From assembly GCA_963781065.1 (NCBI GenBank), contig CAWAET010000004.1, forward strand, positions 1 through 64,000: a DNA stretch of 64,000 bases, given 5' to 3'. Numbering within the stretch: the first letter of the stretch is position 1; each line of letters starts with the position of its first letter. Origin of the DNA: CALZJC01 sp963781065. GTDB taxonomy: Bacteria > Acidobacteriota > Thermoanaerobaculia > Multivoradales > JAHEKO01. Shown piece after piece: positions 49,066 through 57,673 of the stretch. The translations under genes were made by a program, and so were the position numbers. Under the pieces are notes generated by a model that made no database searches, had not been told where the DNA came from, and saw only the letters and a list, made by a program, of their open reading frames with translations.

Positions 49066-49383
49066 GTGCAGATAGTGGAGATCCGTGACCCGGACCGAGC
49101 CGATCTCTTCTGCCCGTTCTGCGGCAGGAAGACGCTCGAGGCCCCCGAGGGGGTGAGGGAAGCCTGCGAGCACCTCCTTTACGTCTCATGCAGCGAGACC
49201 ATCGGAGAACCCTGGTTCGTCAGGGAGGGCAGTGGCGACTACGAGAGGGAGGAAGAAGACGACAGCGAAGTCGACATGCTCGCGGGAGTCTGGCCGTCGG
49301 CCGAGGCAGTCTTGTTCCTTCTGAGTTTCCCAGCGCCGTCAGGCATGGAGGTCTACGTCCTGTACCTGGCCTCACTCGACTGA
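49066..49383 (+). CDS. Small CPxCG zinc-ribbon-like protein, unknown
   Basis: 105 residues from GTG at 49066. An FCPFCGRKTL motif near residue 16 gives two Cys of a zinc ribbon, with another pair position at EACEHLLYVSCSE. The middle is strongly acidic (YEREEEDDSEVDM), and it ends SGMEVYVLYLASLD. It may be a small immunity or housekeeping protein. It overlaps the transposase remnant's upstream frame but is on the other strand. Confidence 0.5.
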   Translation: MQIVEIRDPDRADLFCPFCGRKTLEAPEGVREACEHLLYVSCSETIGEPWFVREGSGDYEREEEDDSEVDMLAGVWPSAEAVLFLLSFPAPSGMEVYVLYLASLD

Positions 49384-49636
49384 GGGCCACGCTGCCACAA
49401 GCCCGCGCCGCTTTTCTCCAGCAACCGCCGAAAAATCGGCCGGCGCGCCGCAAACCGTATCCGCTTTCCTACGGCCATGCACCCTCGATCCATCGCCCCC
49501 GGGGCGCCGGGAGAGGGGCCGTTTCCTCAATCGGTAAAGGGACTTTCCCACCGGGCGTGCCCTCCTGAGCGCCGCGGCCCCCCCAAGATCGGCATGCGCC
49601 GTCGTCGATGGAACAGCCATTGCTCAATGACCGGGC

Positions 49637-52397
49637 ATGAGCTCTCTCGCACCTCTTCTCGCCCTGACCCTGTGGCTGGCATCGCTGGGCCTGCCTGGAG
49701 CCAATGCCGAGGTTCCCACGACCCGTCTCATCGTCCAGGGCCAGTCCGTCGAGGCTGTCCGCCAGCTCGTGCGGGAGGTCGGCGGGACGGTGACGCACGA
49801 GCTCGGCATCATCAAGGCGGTGGGCGCGGAGTTGACCGCGCGGCAGATCGAGATCCTGGAGACCAGCGGGACGGTGCGGCTGTTTGCCGACCGGAGCCTC
49901 GACACCAGCTCGACCGGCTGCGCCGCCGACGGCGGCGGCACTCGCATCATCGACGACCGCAAGCTGTTCTGGACGATCACCAACACCGGGTCGGAGGCGA
50001 TCACCCTCGGGCGGATCGACGTCCGCTGGCCCGAGGTGCAACGGCAGTCTCAAGAAGATCAAGTTCGACGGCGACGACTTCTACAAGATCGAGACCGCGC
50101 CCCCCGCGCTGACGGTGACCTCGGCCTGGAACGGCGACGCCGACCGCCGCCGGATCGCCGCCGGTGAGACGCGGGTGCTGCTGCTCGAGTTCAGCCAGCA
50201 GGCCTACACCAACGAGGCCGACTATGGCATCTCGCTGACGTTCGATAGCGGCTGCACGCTCGAGTTCACGCCGCGAGCCGATAGCTGTCTGCCGATCGAG
50301 GCCGGCTACCGCGAGATCAAGGACGAGAAGCTGCTGTGGGAGATCGGCAACCACGGGACCCGGCCGGTCCGGGTCGTCGGCGTGGCGCTCGAATGGCCCG
50401 AGGCCAACGGCGCTCTGGCCAAGGCTCGCATCATGGGCAGCGAGATCGACGGCGCCGCCGGCCGCACGGGGCCGGCCCTCTTCGCCACCGACTGGTCGGA
50501 CAACGGCTTCGAGCTCGAGCCCACCGAGACCGGTCTGCTCGAGCTCGAGTTTCTCGACATCGCCGACCGCAACGAGGCCAACTACCGGATCCGGATCGAC
50601 TTCGCCGAAGGCTGCTCGCTCGAGCTGCAGCCCAGCCCGACCAGCTGCATCGTCGCCGATGGCGGCAAGCGGGAGCTCAAGGACCGGGTCCTCAAGTGGG
50701 ACGTCGCCAACCTGGGGACGCGCGCCCTGCGGCTGAGCGCGGTCTCGGTCAACTGGCCGGAGGCGAACGGCTGGCTGAAGAAGATCAGGTTTCGCGGCAC
50801 CGAGATCTCCTCCACCCTGCGCCAGCCGCCCGTGGCGACCCTCCAGCCCGACTGGCGGGACAACGGTTTCGAGCTCGCGGCCGGAGGCGCCGAGGAGCTC
50901 AAGCTGGAGTTTACGGACGTGGTCGACACCGATGCCGAGACCTACGGCATCGTGGTCGAGTTCGCCGAAGGCTGCGAGCTGCGCTTCGACGCCGGCGCGC
51001 CGCCGCCGCTGCCGCAGATGGGCGACAAGCAGGCCCGGGACACCTTCGTGCCGACGCAGAGCGACGCGAACGTGCTGCACGAGACGGGCCTCACCGGCCG
51101 CGGCGTCACCGTGGCCATCGTCGATACCGGCCTGTGGAGCAACCAGAGCGGCGCGCGGCATCTGCTCAAGGACGCCGACGGTGAGAAGCGCGTCCTCGCC
51201 TTCTACGACGCGCTCGAAGACAGCACCTTGAAGCCCAATAAGGGAATCGACCCGAACGGGCACGGCAGCCACGTGGCCAGCATCATCGGCTCGAGCCGCA
51301 AGACCTGGGGCAGCCACGGCTTCGACGGGCTGTACAACGGCGTCGCGCCCAATGCCCGGTTCGTCATCGTGCGTGCCTTCGACGAGGACGGCAGCGGCAC
51401 CTATCTGGACGTCATCCGCGGCATCGACTTCGCCGTCCGCAACAAGGACCTCTACGGCATCCGGGTGATGAACCTGTCGTTCAGCTCCACCCCCATGAGC
51501 CACTACTGGGACGACCCGCTGAACCAGGCGGTGATGGCGGCGTGGCAGGCCGGGATCGTGGTGGTGGCGTCCGCGGGCAACACGGGACCGGCTCCGATGA
51601 CCATCGGCGTACCCGGCAATGTGCCCTACGTGATCACCGTCGGCGCGGTGTCCGACGGTCTCACCCAAGAGGTGACGGGCGACGACTTCCTGACCACCTT
51701 CTCCTCCGCGGGACCCACCTTCGAGGGCTTCGTCAAGCCGGAGGTGGTGGCGCCCGGCGGCCACGTCCTGGGCATCATGGACAAGAAAAGCAAGATCTCC
51801 AAGCAGCACAAGGACTACTCCGACGGCGACGCCTACTTCTACATGTCGGGCACGTCGCAGGCGACCGCGGCGGCAAGCGGCGTCGTCGCCCTGCTGCTGG
51901 AGGCCGATCCGGCGCTCGACCCCGACACCGTCAAGTGCCGGCTGATGTCGACCGCGCGACCGGCGGTCAGCGCCGAGGGCGAGCTGGCCTACTCGGTCTT
52001 CCAGCAGGGCGCCGGCCTGATCAGCGCCCAGAGCGCCGCGGCCGCGGTCCAGGCGGGCTGCGCCAACCAGGGTCTCGACATCGATCTCGACCTGGCGGGG
52101 GTCCAGCACTACCAGGGCCGCGCCAACATGGACGACGACGGCAACTACTACATCACGGGAATCGACGGCCTGCTCTGGAGTGACGGACTGCTGTGGAGCG
52201 ACGGCCTGCTGTGGAGTGACGGCCTGCTCTGGAGCGACGCCTTCGTGTGGAGCGACGGCCTGCTCTGGAGCGATGGCCTGGTTTGGAGTGACGGCCTCCT
52301 CTGGAGCGACTATCTGAACCTCGAGGCCACTGGCCTGATCTGGTCCGACTCGCTGAGCGAGACGATGTTCATCAACCACTGGGTCGAGCAGGAGTAG
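49637..52397 (+). CDS. Secreted subtilisin-like protease (S8) with three WPxxNG domains and GLLWSD tail
   Basis: About 920 residues. A signal peptide (MSSLAPLLALTLWLASLGLP) and an inhibitor-I9-like propeptide (TRLIVQGQSVEAVRQLVREV) come first. A one-base shift near 50045 interrupts the first of about four beta-domains of ~110 residues, each with a D-x-K-L-x-W-x-I-x-N-x-G core and WPEANG-type motif (ALEWPEANGALAKARIMG, VNWPEANGWLKKIRFRG). The catalytic domain follows: Asp in VAIVDTGLWS (~495), His in PNGHGSHVAS (~540), oxyanion Asn in VASAGNTGP, Ser in MSGTSQATAAASG (~737). The tail has eight GLLWSD repeats. It is the first of three subtilase genes; the next starts 36 nt on. Confidence 0.85.
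52167..52310 (+). repeat. 18-base repeat coding for GLLWSD
   Basis: Eight tandem 18-base units with synonymous third-base differences encode GLLWSD (variants AFVWSD, GLVWSD). A ninth unit, GLIWSD, follows after a seven-residue gap. Strict six-residue spacing with a conserved Trp suggests a beta-solenoid or repeated aromatic surface. Synonymous drift shows that the protein sequence is under selection. Confidence 0.9.
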
Positions 52398-52432
52398 CGG
52401 TTCCAATCAACTCACGGGCAGGGAAAGAGACT

Positions 52433-53881
52433 ATGAAGCTCAAGGCAAACATCACGGGAACGCTGGCGCTGGTGCTGGCACTCTGCTTCGCCGGCGCCAT
52501 CGAGGCGGCCAAAAAGCCGCCGACCAACGACTTCATCCTGCGCGCGTCGGCGGACGACATCGTCGACATCGCCTTCCGCAACGGCCTCGAGGTCCTCGAC
52601 CAGGTCGAGACCTCGGTCGATGCACTCGGCCGCAGCGTCTACCTGGTGCGGGCTCCGCTCGGCGTCAGCCCCGACGAGGTGCTGCAGGACATCGGCGAGC
52701 TCGAGCCCGACGCGCTGAACATCGAGGAGGTCTTCCTGGCCTCGCTGCCGGAGCTCGACCAGTCGACCATGTCGATCCTGGATCAGTCGGTGATGTCGAT
52801 CCTCGACGCCCTGGACGACCCGACGGCGGTGGAGTTCGACAAGGACGCGGCGGGCGAGAGGCGGTTCATCTGGACGCCCTATGTCAACCAGCCCGCCGCC
52901 CAGATCCTGCGGGTCAACGAGGCCCAGAAGGACAAGAAGGGCGACGCCCTGGTGGCGATCATCGACACCGGCGTCGATCCCTTCCACCCGCTGCTGGCCC
53001 ATCGGCTGGTCGCCGGCTACGACTTCGTCAACGAGCTGCCCGGAACCGGCTCGGAGTGGAACGGGCTCGACCAGTCGGTGATGTCGATCCTCGACCAGTC
53101 GACGATGTCGATCCTCGACCAGTCGACGATGTCGATCCTCGACGGCGCCGGCTACTTCCAGGTCAACCAGTCGACCATGTCGATCCTCGACCAGTCGGTG
53201 ATGTCGATCCTCGACGGCGATCCGCTGCCGCCGGCCTTCGGCCACGGCACCATGGTGGCGGGGATCATCCATCGGGTGGCGCCGGAAGCGCGGATCATGC
53301 CGCTCAAGGCGTTCGACGCCAACGGCAGCGGCGACCTGTTCGACATCGTGCGGGCGATCTACTACGCCGTCGACCACGGCGCCAATGTGATCAACATGAG
53401 CTTCAGCGTCGGGGTCTTCTCGCCCGAGCTGATGCGAGCGGTCAACTACGCGGCCCAGCGGGGCGTTACCTGCGTCGCGTCGGCAGGCAATCTGGGGGAG
53501 GAGACCCTGGTCTACCCGGCGGCCCTGGGCAACACGATCGGCGTCGCCTCGACCGACGGCGCCGACTACCTGAGCGCCTTCTCGAATCGGGGCAGCGATC
53601 TGGTGAGCATCGCGGCGCCGGGCGAGGCCGTCCTCACCACCTTCCCCGGCGGCGGCTGGGCGGTGGCCTCGGGGACCTCGTTCTCGGCCCCCTGGATCGC
53701 CGGCGCGGCCGCCATCTTCGCCGACAAGAACGGCCACGAAGCTGGCCCGCAGCCGACCGACTACTACCTGGCTTCGAGCGCGCTGTCCTTTGCGGTGCCG
53801 GTCCACGGGGTCGACGCGGGCGCCGTGGGCTACGGTCGCGCGGATCTGCAAGAAGCGCTGGATCGGCTGGACCACCCATGA
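52433..53881 (+). CDS. Secreted subtilisin-like protease (S8) with octapeptide repeats
   Basis: 482 residues. A signal peptide (MKLKANITGTLALVLALCFA) and a propeptide-like region (DFILRASADDIVDIAFRNGL) come first, then two LDQSxMSI units (residues ~108-124). The catalytic domain has Asp in VAIIDTGVDPFHP (~178), His in FGHGTMVAGIIH (~269), Asn in VASAGNLGE and Ser in ASGTSFSAPWIAG (~412). The 91-residue gap between Asp and His is long and holds six eight-residue units of DQSVMSIL type. The triad is intact, so the enzyme should be active. It ends 30 nt before its paralogue. Ribosome site AGGGAAAGAG before ATG 52433. Confidence 0.87.
   Translation: MKLKANITGTLALVLALCFAGAIEAAKKPPTNDFILRASADDIVDIAFRNGLEVLDQVETSVDALGRSVYLVRAPLGVSPDEVLQDIGELEPDALNIEEVFLASLPELDQSTMSILDQSVMSILDALDDPTAVEFDKDAAGERRFIWTPYVNQPAAQILRVNEAQKDKKGDALVAIIDTGVDPFHPLLAHRLVAGYDFVNELPGTGSEWNGLDQSVMSILDQSTMSILDQSTMSILDGAGYFQVNQSTMSILDQSVMSILDGDPLPPAFGHGTMVAGIIHRVAPEARIMPLKAFDANGSGDLFDIVRAIYYAVDHGANVINMSFSVGVFSPELMRAVNYAAQRGVTCVASAGNLGEETLVYPAALGNTIGVASTDGADYLSAFSNRGSDLVSIAAPGEAVLTTFPGGGWAVASGTSFSAPWIAGAAAIFADKNGHEAGPQPTDYYLASSALSFAVPVHGVDAGAVGYGRADLQEALDRLDHP
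52755..52808 (+). repeat. 24-base octapeptide repeat, N-terminal copy
   Basis: Two 24-base units encode DQSTMSIL and DQSVMSIL just before the catalytic domain of the second subtilase. The same pair occurs at the matching place in the third subtilase (near 54230-54282). Confidence 0.85.
53067..53217 (+). repeat. 24-base octapeptide repeat inside the protease domain
   Basis: Six consecutive eight-residue units read DQSVMSIL, DQSTMSIL, DQSTMSIL, DGAGYFQV, NQSTMSIL, DQSVMSIL. The diverged fourth unit keeps the exact length. The block sits between catalytic Asp and His. Codons differ at third positions between units, so the protein repeat rather than the DNA is conserved. Confidence 0.9.
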
Positions 53882-53910
53882 TCTCGAAGCGCGTGACAAG
53901 GAGAGAGCTG

Positions 53911-56484
53911 ATGAACGCCAGAAACGGATCCGCCACCGCCCGCTGCCTGTTGGCCGCCCTGCTGGGAGTGGGCCTGCTGGCCGCAACGGCGGCGGCCGAG
54001 ACCGACTTCATCCTGCGGGCGCCGGTGGCCGAGGTGGACGAGATCGCGGTGCGCAACGGCCTGACGGTCATCGAGGAGGTCGCCTCGCCGGCCGACCCCG
54101 AGGGCCAGGGGATCTACCGGGTGCGTGCGGCGGAGGGGGTGAGCCCCGAGACGGTCCTCGAGGCCGTCGAAGAGCTGGAGCCCACGGTTGTGGGCATCGA
54201 GGAGGTGATCCAGGCCAAGCTGCCCGAGCTCGACCAGTCGGTCATGAGCATCCTCGACCAGTCCGTCATGTCCATCCTCGACGGGCTGATGACCATCCGC
54301 GCGCTGACGCCGCCTCTGGGTCAAGCAGGGCCCGGGCTGCCGGCCAGCCCGGAGGATCGCACGATCAAGAAGATCAAGACGGGCGACAAGTACGAGTACC
54401 AGGACAAGAAGCTCGTCTTGCACATGCAAGAGGACGAGAACCGGAAGCGTCAGGACGTGACCCTGCGGGCCGACTTTTCTCCGGGCTGCTTTGTCGAGTA
54501 CAACCGGGGCGAGGTCCCGCCGGTCGAGGCCGTCTCGGGGTTGATGTTCAACGGCCGCAAGGTCGAGTGGGAGATCATCAACAACACGGTTTCGCCGCTC
54601 ACGGTGAGCCGGGTCGACGTCGAGTGGCCGGCCGCCAACCAGCGGCTCAAGAAGGTCAAGCTCGGCAAGGACATCAAGGAGTTCTTCGACCCGCCCTCGG
54701 TGAGCGTCGACTTCGAGGAGAAGGTGGAAAACCCCGAGGACCGTCAGATCAAGGCCGAGAACACCGAGAAGCTCACTCTCGAATTCGAGCTCGACGCCGG
54801 CGTCCGCCAGGCCGACTACTCGATCGTCGTCACTTTCGCCGAGGGGCTGAGCGTCGCCTCCGCACCGTGCAGCGTCATCGCCATGGACGATCCCCGCTAC
54901 GACAAGGAGAAGCTCCAGTGGACTCTCATAAACCAGAGCCACGACGACGTGATCCTCGAGTCGGTGACCGTCGGCTGGCCGAGCGAGAACGGATTGATCA
55001 CCAAGATCGAGCTCGGCGGCAAGCCGATCTTCGCCACTGAGACCGCGTTCGGCAAGATCTTCAACGGCAAGAAAGAGGAGGATCGGCTCGTCTGGGTCGG
55101 CTACGTCGACCAGCTCGCGGCCACCATCCTCAGGGTCGAAGACGCACAGAAAGAAAACAAGGGCTACTCCACCGTCGCCATCATCGACACCGGCGTCGAC
55201 CCCGACCACTGGCTGCTCGCCGACAACCTGGTCCCTGGCTACGACTTCCTGCGCGACGAGGTGGGCTACGGCTCGGAGGTGGACGGCGTGCTCGACCAGT
55301 CGGTGATGTCGATCCTCGACGCCGCCGGCCACATGCCGCTCGAGGAGGAGGAGTTGATCCTGCTCAACCAGTCGGTGATGTCGATCCTCGACGCCGAGCA
55401 GGGAGCGGCCCTGAACGCGACCGACCTGCCGCCGGCATTCGGCCACGGCACCATGGTTGCGGGCGTCATCCACCGGGTGGCGCCCCAGGCCTCGATCATG
55501 CCGCTGAGGGTGTTCGACGGCAACGGCCAGGCCGACCTGCTCGACATCGTCGCGGCGGTCTACTACGCGGTCGAGCACGGCGCCAACGTGATCAACATGA
55601 GCTTCTCGATCGACACCTTCTCGCCCGAGCTGATGCGGGCGATCAACTATGCCGCCCGCAACGGGGTGTCGTGCATCGCCTCGGCAGGCAACGAGGGGCA
55701 GGAGACCATCGTCTACCCCGCCGCCTTCGGCAACACGATCGGCGTCGCTTCGACCAGCCATCTCGACGAGATCAGCCTCTTCTCCAATCTCGGCAGCGAC
55801 CTGGTGACGGTGGCAGCGCCGGGCGAGGCGGTGGTCACCACCTTCCCCGGCGGCGGCTGGGCGGTGGCCTCGGGCACCTCGTTCGCGGCGCCCTGGATCA
55901 GCGGCGTGGCGGCCATCTTCGCCGACAAGAACGGCCATGAGCACCAGCCGGGAAGATCCGACTTCTTCCTCGCCAGTGAGGCGCTGTCGCACGCGATCGA
56001 GCTCGTGGGCGAGGGCGAGGGCCGCGCCGGTCACGGCCGGGCGGACTTCAAGGAGGCGGTCGACAAGCTCAAGGACAGCGCGGATTTCGGTTCTACCGGA
56101 GTGAGCGACTATCCCTACCTGATCGTGGTCGACTTCGCCGAAGGCTGTTCGGTGGCTTATCCGCCGGCGGCCTTTGGCGGCGGTTGCGATGCGCAGGTGG
56201 CCGCCCAGCTCGAGGTCGACGGCGACGAGGTGGAGCTCGAGATCACCAACGCCGGAGGGGAGACCATCACCGTGGCGCGGATCGAGGTCAGCTGGCCGGC
56301 CGAGCACCTGGACCTGGAGAAGATCAAGCTCGACAGTAGCTCGATCTTCGAGCAGGATCTCGCGGCTCCCTGGGCCCTGGTCGACTCGGGGTGGCGAGAC
56401 CCCGAGGATCCGGAGAAGCGGCAGATCGAGCCTGGCGACACGGTGAGACTACGATTCGAGTTCGACGAGGAGGCAGGCTCATGA
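53911..56484 (+). CDS. Secreted subtilisin-like protease (S8), octapeptide-repeat paralogue with WPxxNG domains
   Basis: 857 residues from ATG 53911 behind AAGGAGAGAG. A signal peptide (ARCLLAALLGVGLLAATAAA) and a propeptide (TDFILRAPVAEVDEIAVRNG) come first, then LDQSVMSI twice. Two WPxxNG-type beta-domains follow (VEWPAANQRLKKVKLG, VGWPSENGLITKIELGG). The catalytic domain has Asp in VAIIDTGVDPDHW (~426), His in FGHGTMVAGVIH (~510) and Ser in ASGTSFAAPWISG (~654). The insert between Asp and His has four octads: DQSVMSIL, DAAGHMPL, EEEELILL, NQSVMSIL. A third beta-domain ends the protein. It is clearly a duplicate of the preceding protease with added domains. It overlaps the next gene by ATGA. 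Confidence 0.87.
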   Translation: MNARNGSATARCLLAALLGVGLLAATAAAETDFILRAPVAEVDEIAVRNGLTVIEEVASPADPEGQGIYRVRAAEGVSPETVLEAVEELEPTVVGIEEVIQAKLPELDQSVMSILDQSVMSILDGLMTIRALTPPLGQAGPGLPASPEDRTIKKIKTGDKYEYQDKKLVLHMQEDENRKRQDVTLRADFSPGCFVEYNRGEVPPVEAVSGLMFNGRKVEWEIINNTVSPLTVSRVDVEWPAANQRLKKVKLGKDIKEFFDPPSVSVDFEEKVENPEDRQIKAENTEKLTLEFELDAGVRQADYSIVVTFAEGLSVASAPCSVIAMDDPRYDKEKLQWTLINQSHDDVILESVTVGWPSENGLITKIELGGKPIFATETAFGKIFNGKKEEDRLVWVGYVDQLAATILRVEDAQKENKGYSTVAIIDTGVDPDHWLLADNLVPGYDFLRDEVGYGSEVDGVLDQSVMSILDAAGHMPLEEEELILLNQSVMSILDAEQGAALNATDLPPAFGHGTMVAGVIHRVAPQASIMPLRVFDGNGQADLLDIVAAVYYAVEHGANVINMSFSIDTFSPELMRAINYAARNGVSCIASAGNEGQETIVYPAAFGNTIGVASTSHLDEISLFSNLGSDLVTVAAPGEAVVTTFPGGGWAVASGTSFAAPWISGVAAIFADKNGHEHQPGRSDFFLASEALSHAIELVGEGEGRAGHGRADFKEAVDKLKDSADFGSTGVSDYPYLIVVDFAEGCSVAYPPAAFGGGCDAQVAAQLEVDGDEVELEITNAGGETITVARIEVSWPAEHLDLEKIKLDSSSIFEQDLAAPWALVDSGWRDPEDPEKRQIEPGDTVRLRFEFDEEAGS

Positions 56485-56888
56485 CGCGGCAAGGCGCACT
56501 CAGGCTCGAGGCCGACCTGGTCGTCGACACCGGCATCGGGCCGCGGCGCCCGGGGATGCGCGCCGGCGACAGCGGCCGGCGGCAGCTTCTCTTCCGCGCC
56601 GGCGAGCTCTATCTCGACCTGTCGATCCACCGCAAGGCCGGCTCGCCGGAGCGGGCGCTGATCGGACAGATCATCGACGGCGGCACCACCTCGCGCAACC
56701 TCGCCGGCCTCAGCGTCGCGCTCGACTGCGCCGACGGCAAGTCGGCCGAGACGCGCAGCAACGGCCTGGGCGAGTTCCTGCTCACCTCGGTACCCGAGGG
56801 GCTCGCCACGCTGGCGATCGCGCTCGACCGGTGGACGGACATCGAGATCCCCTTGCCGGCAGCCTTTGCCGGTGGGGGTGAGCGATGA
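56481..56888 (+). CDS. Small beta-rich protein with carboxypeptidase-regulatory-like domain
   Basis: 135 residues from ATG 56481, overlapping the protease stop. RQLLFRAGELYLDLSIHRK then RALIGQIIDGGTTSRNLAGL and SVALDCADGKSAETRSNGLG EFLLTSVPEGLATLAIALDR (in pieces) resembles proteins with a G-Q-I/V-x-D-x10-P/L-V-x-L and G-E-F-x-F pattern, a transthyretin-like carboxypeptidase regulatory fold often found beside sigma-factor and CHAT genes. No signal peptide. Its stop overlaps the HD-GYP start by ATGA, so the three genes are translationally coupled. Confidence 0.6.
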   Translation: MTRQGALRLEADLVVDTGIGPRRPGMRAGDSGRRQLLFRAGELYLDLSIHRKAGSPERALIGQIIDGGTTSRNLAGLSVALDCADGKSAETRSNGLGEFLLTSVPEGLATLAIALDRWTDIEIPLPAAFAGGGER

Positions 56889-57571
56889 ACCGGGTGAGCC
56901 CGATCCGGCTGGCGCCGCCGGCGCCGGCGGCGGTCGGCGACGCCGAGCTGCGGGTCAAACAGCTCGAGTCCAAGCTCAGCCGGTTCTCCGCCGCCACCGT
57001 CTACAGCCTGACGACGCTGCTCGACCTGCGCGACCTGTCGACCGGCACCCACGGCACGCGACTGGCCGAGTGGGCGGTCCAGGTCGGCGAGCTCGCCGGG
57101 CTGGACGGCGACGAGCTCCAAGACCTCGAGGTCGCCTGCCTGCTGCACGACATCGGCAAGGTCGGCCTGCCGGACGCGATCCTCGACAAGCCCGGCAAGC
57201 TCACCGACGAGGAGTACGAGCAGATCAAGAAGCACTGCGACTACGGCTGGGCGATCCTGCGGCTGCTGCCCGGCTTCGAGCGCATCGGCCTGCTGGTCCT
57301 CCACCACCACGAGAGGATCGACGGGCGCGGCTACCCGGCCGGTCTCCAGGGCGAGGAGATTCCCCTCGGCGCCCGCATCGTCGCGGTGGTCGACGCCTTC
57401 GACGCCATGGTCTCGGACCGGCCCTATCGCGCCGGCCTGCCCGTCGAAGAGGCCCTGCGACGGCTGCGCAAGGACAGCGGCAGCCAGTTCGACCCGCGGA
57501 TCGTCGACCTGTTCCTGGAGGTGACAGGCCGGGATCTCGGCGAGGCCGTGTCGGCCGAAGCCGCCGCCTGA
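56885..57571 (+). CDS. HD-GYP domain phosphodiesterase
   Basis: 228 residues. A short N-terminal helix (ELRVKQLESKLSRFSAATVY) leads into an HD-GYP domain: STGTHGTRLAEWAVQVGELA, metal pair in CLLHDIGKVGLPDAILDKPG (HD ~88), LVLHHHERIDGRGYPAGLQG (GYP ~148) and VVDAFDAMVSDRPYRAG. All metal and GYP residues are present, so it is probably an active c-di-GMP phosphodiesterase. There is no receiver domain. It is coupled to the small protein gene upstream by ATGA. Confidence 0.87.
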   Translation: MNRVSPIRLAPPAPAAVGDAELRVKQLESKLSRFSAATVYSLTTLLDLRDLSTGTHGTRLAEWAVQVGELAGLDGDELQDLEVACLLHDIGKVGLPDAILDKPGKLTDEEYEQIKKHCDYGWAILRLLPGFERIGLLVLHHHERIDGRGYPAGLQGEEIPLGARIVAVVDAFDAMVSDRPYRAGLPVEEALRRLRKDSGSQFDPRIVDLFLEVTGRDLGEAVSAEAAA

Positions 57572-57673
57572 GGGCCGGCAGGGCGCCCCTCCCCCAGGTC
57601 CTGACCGGAGAAAGCGGGCCTTCGACAGCCGCCAACATGTGAGTGACCTATAGACTCTGGGCGGAGTCCCGCG

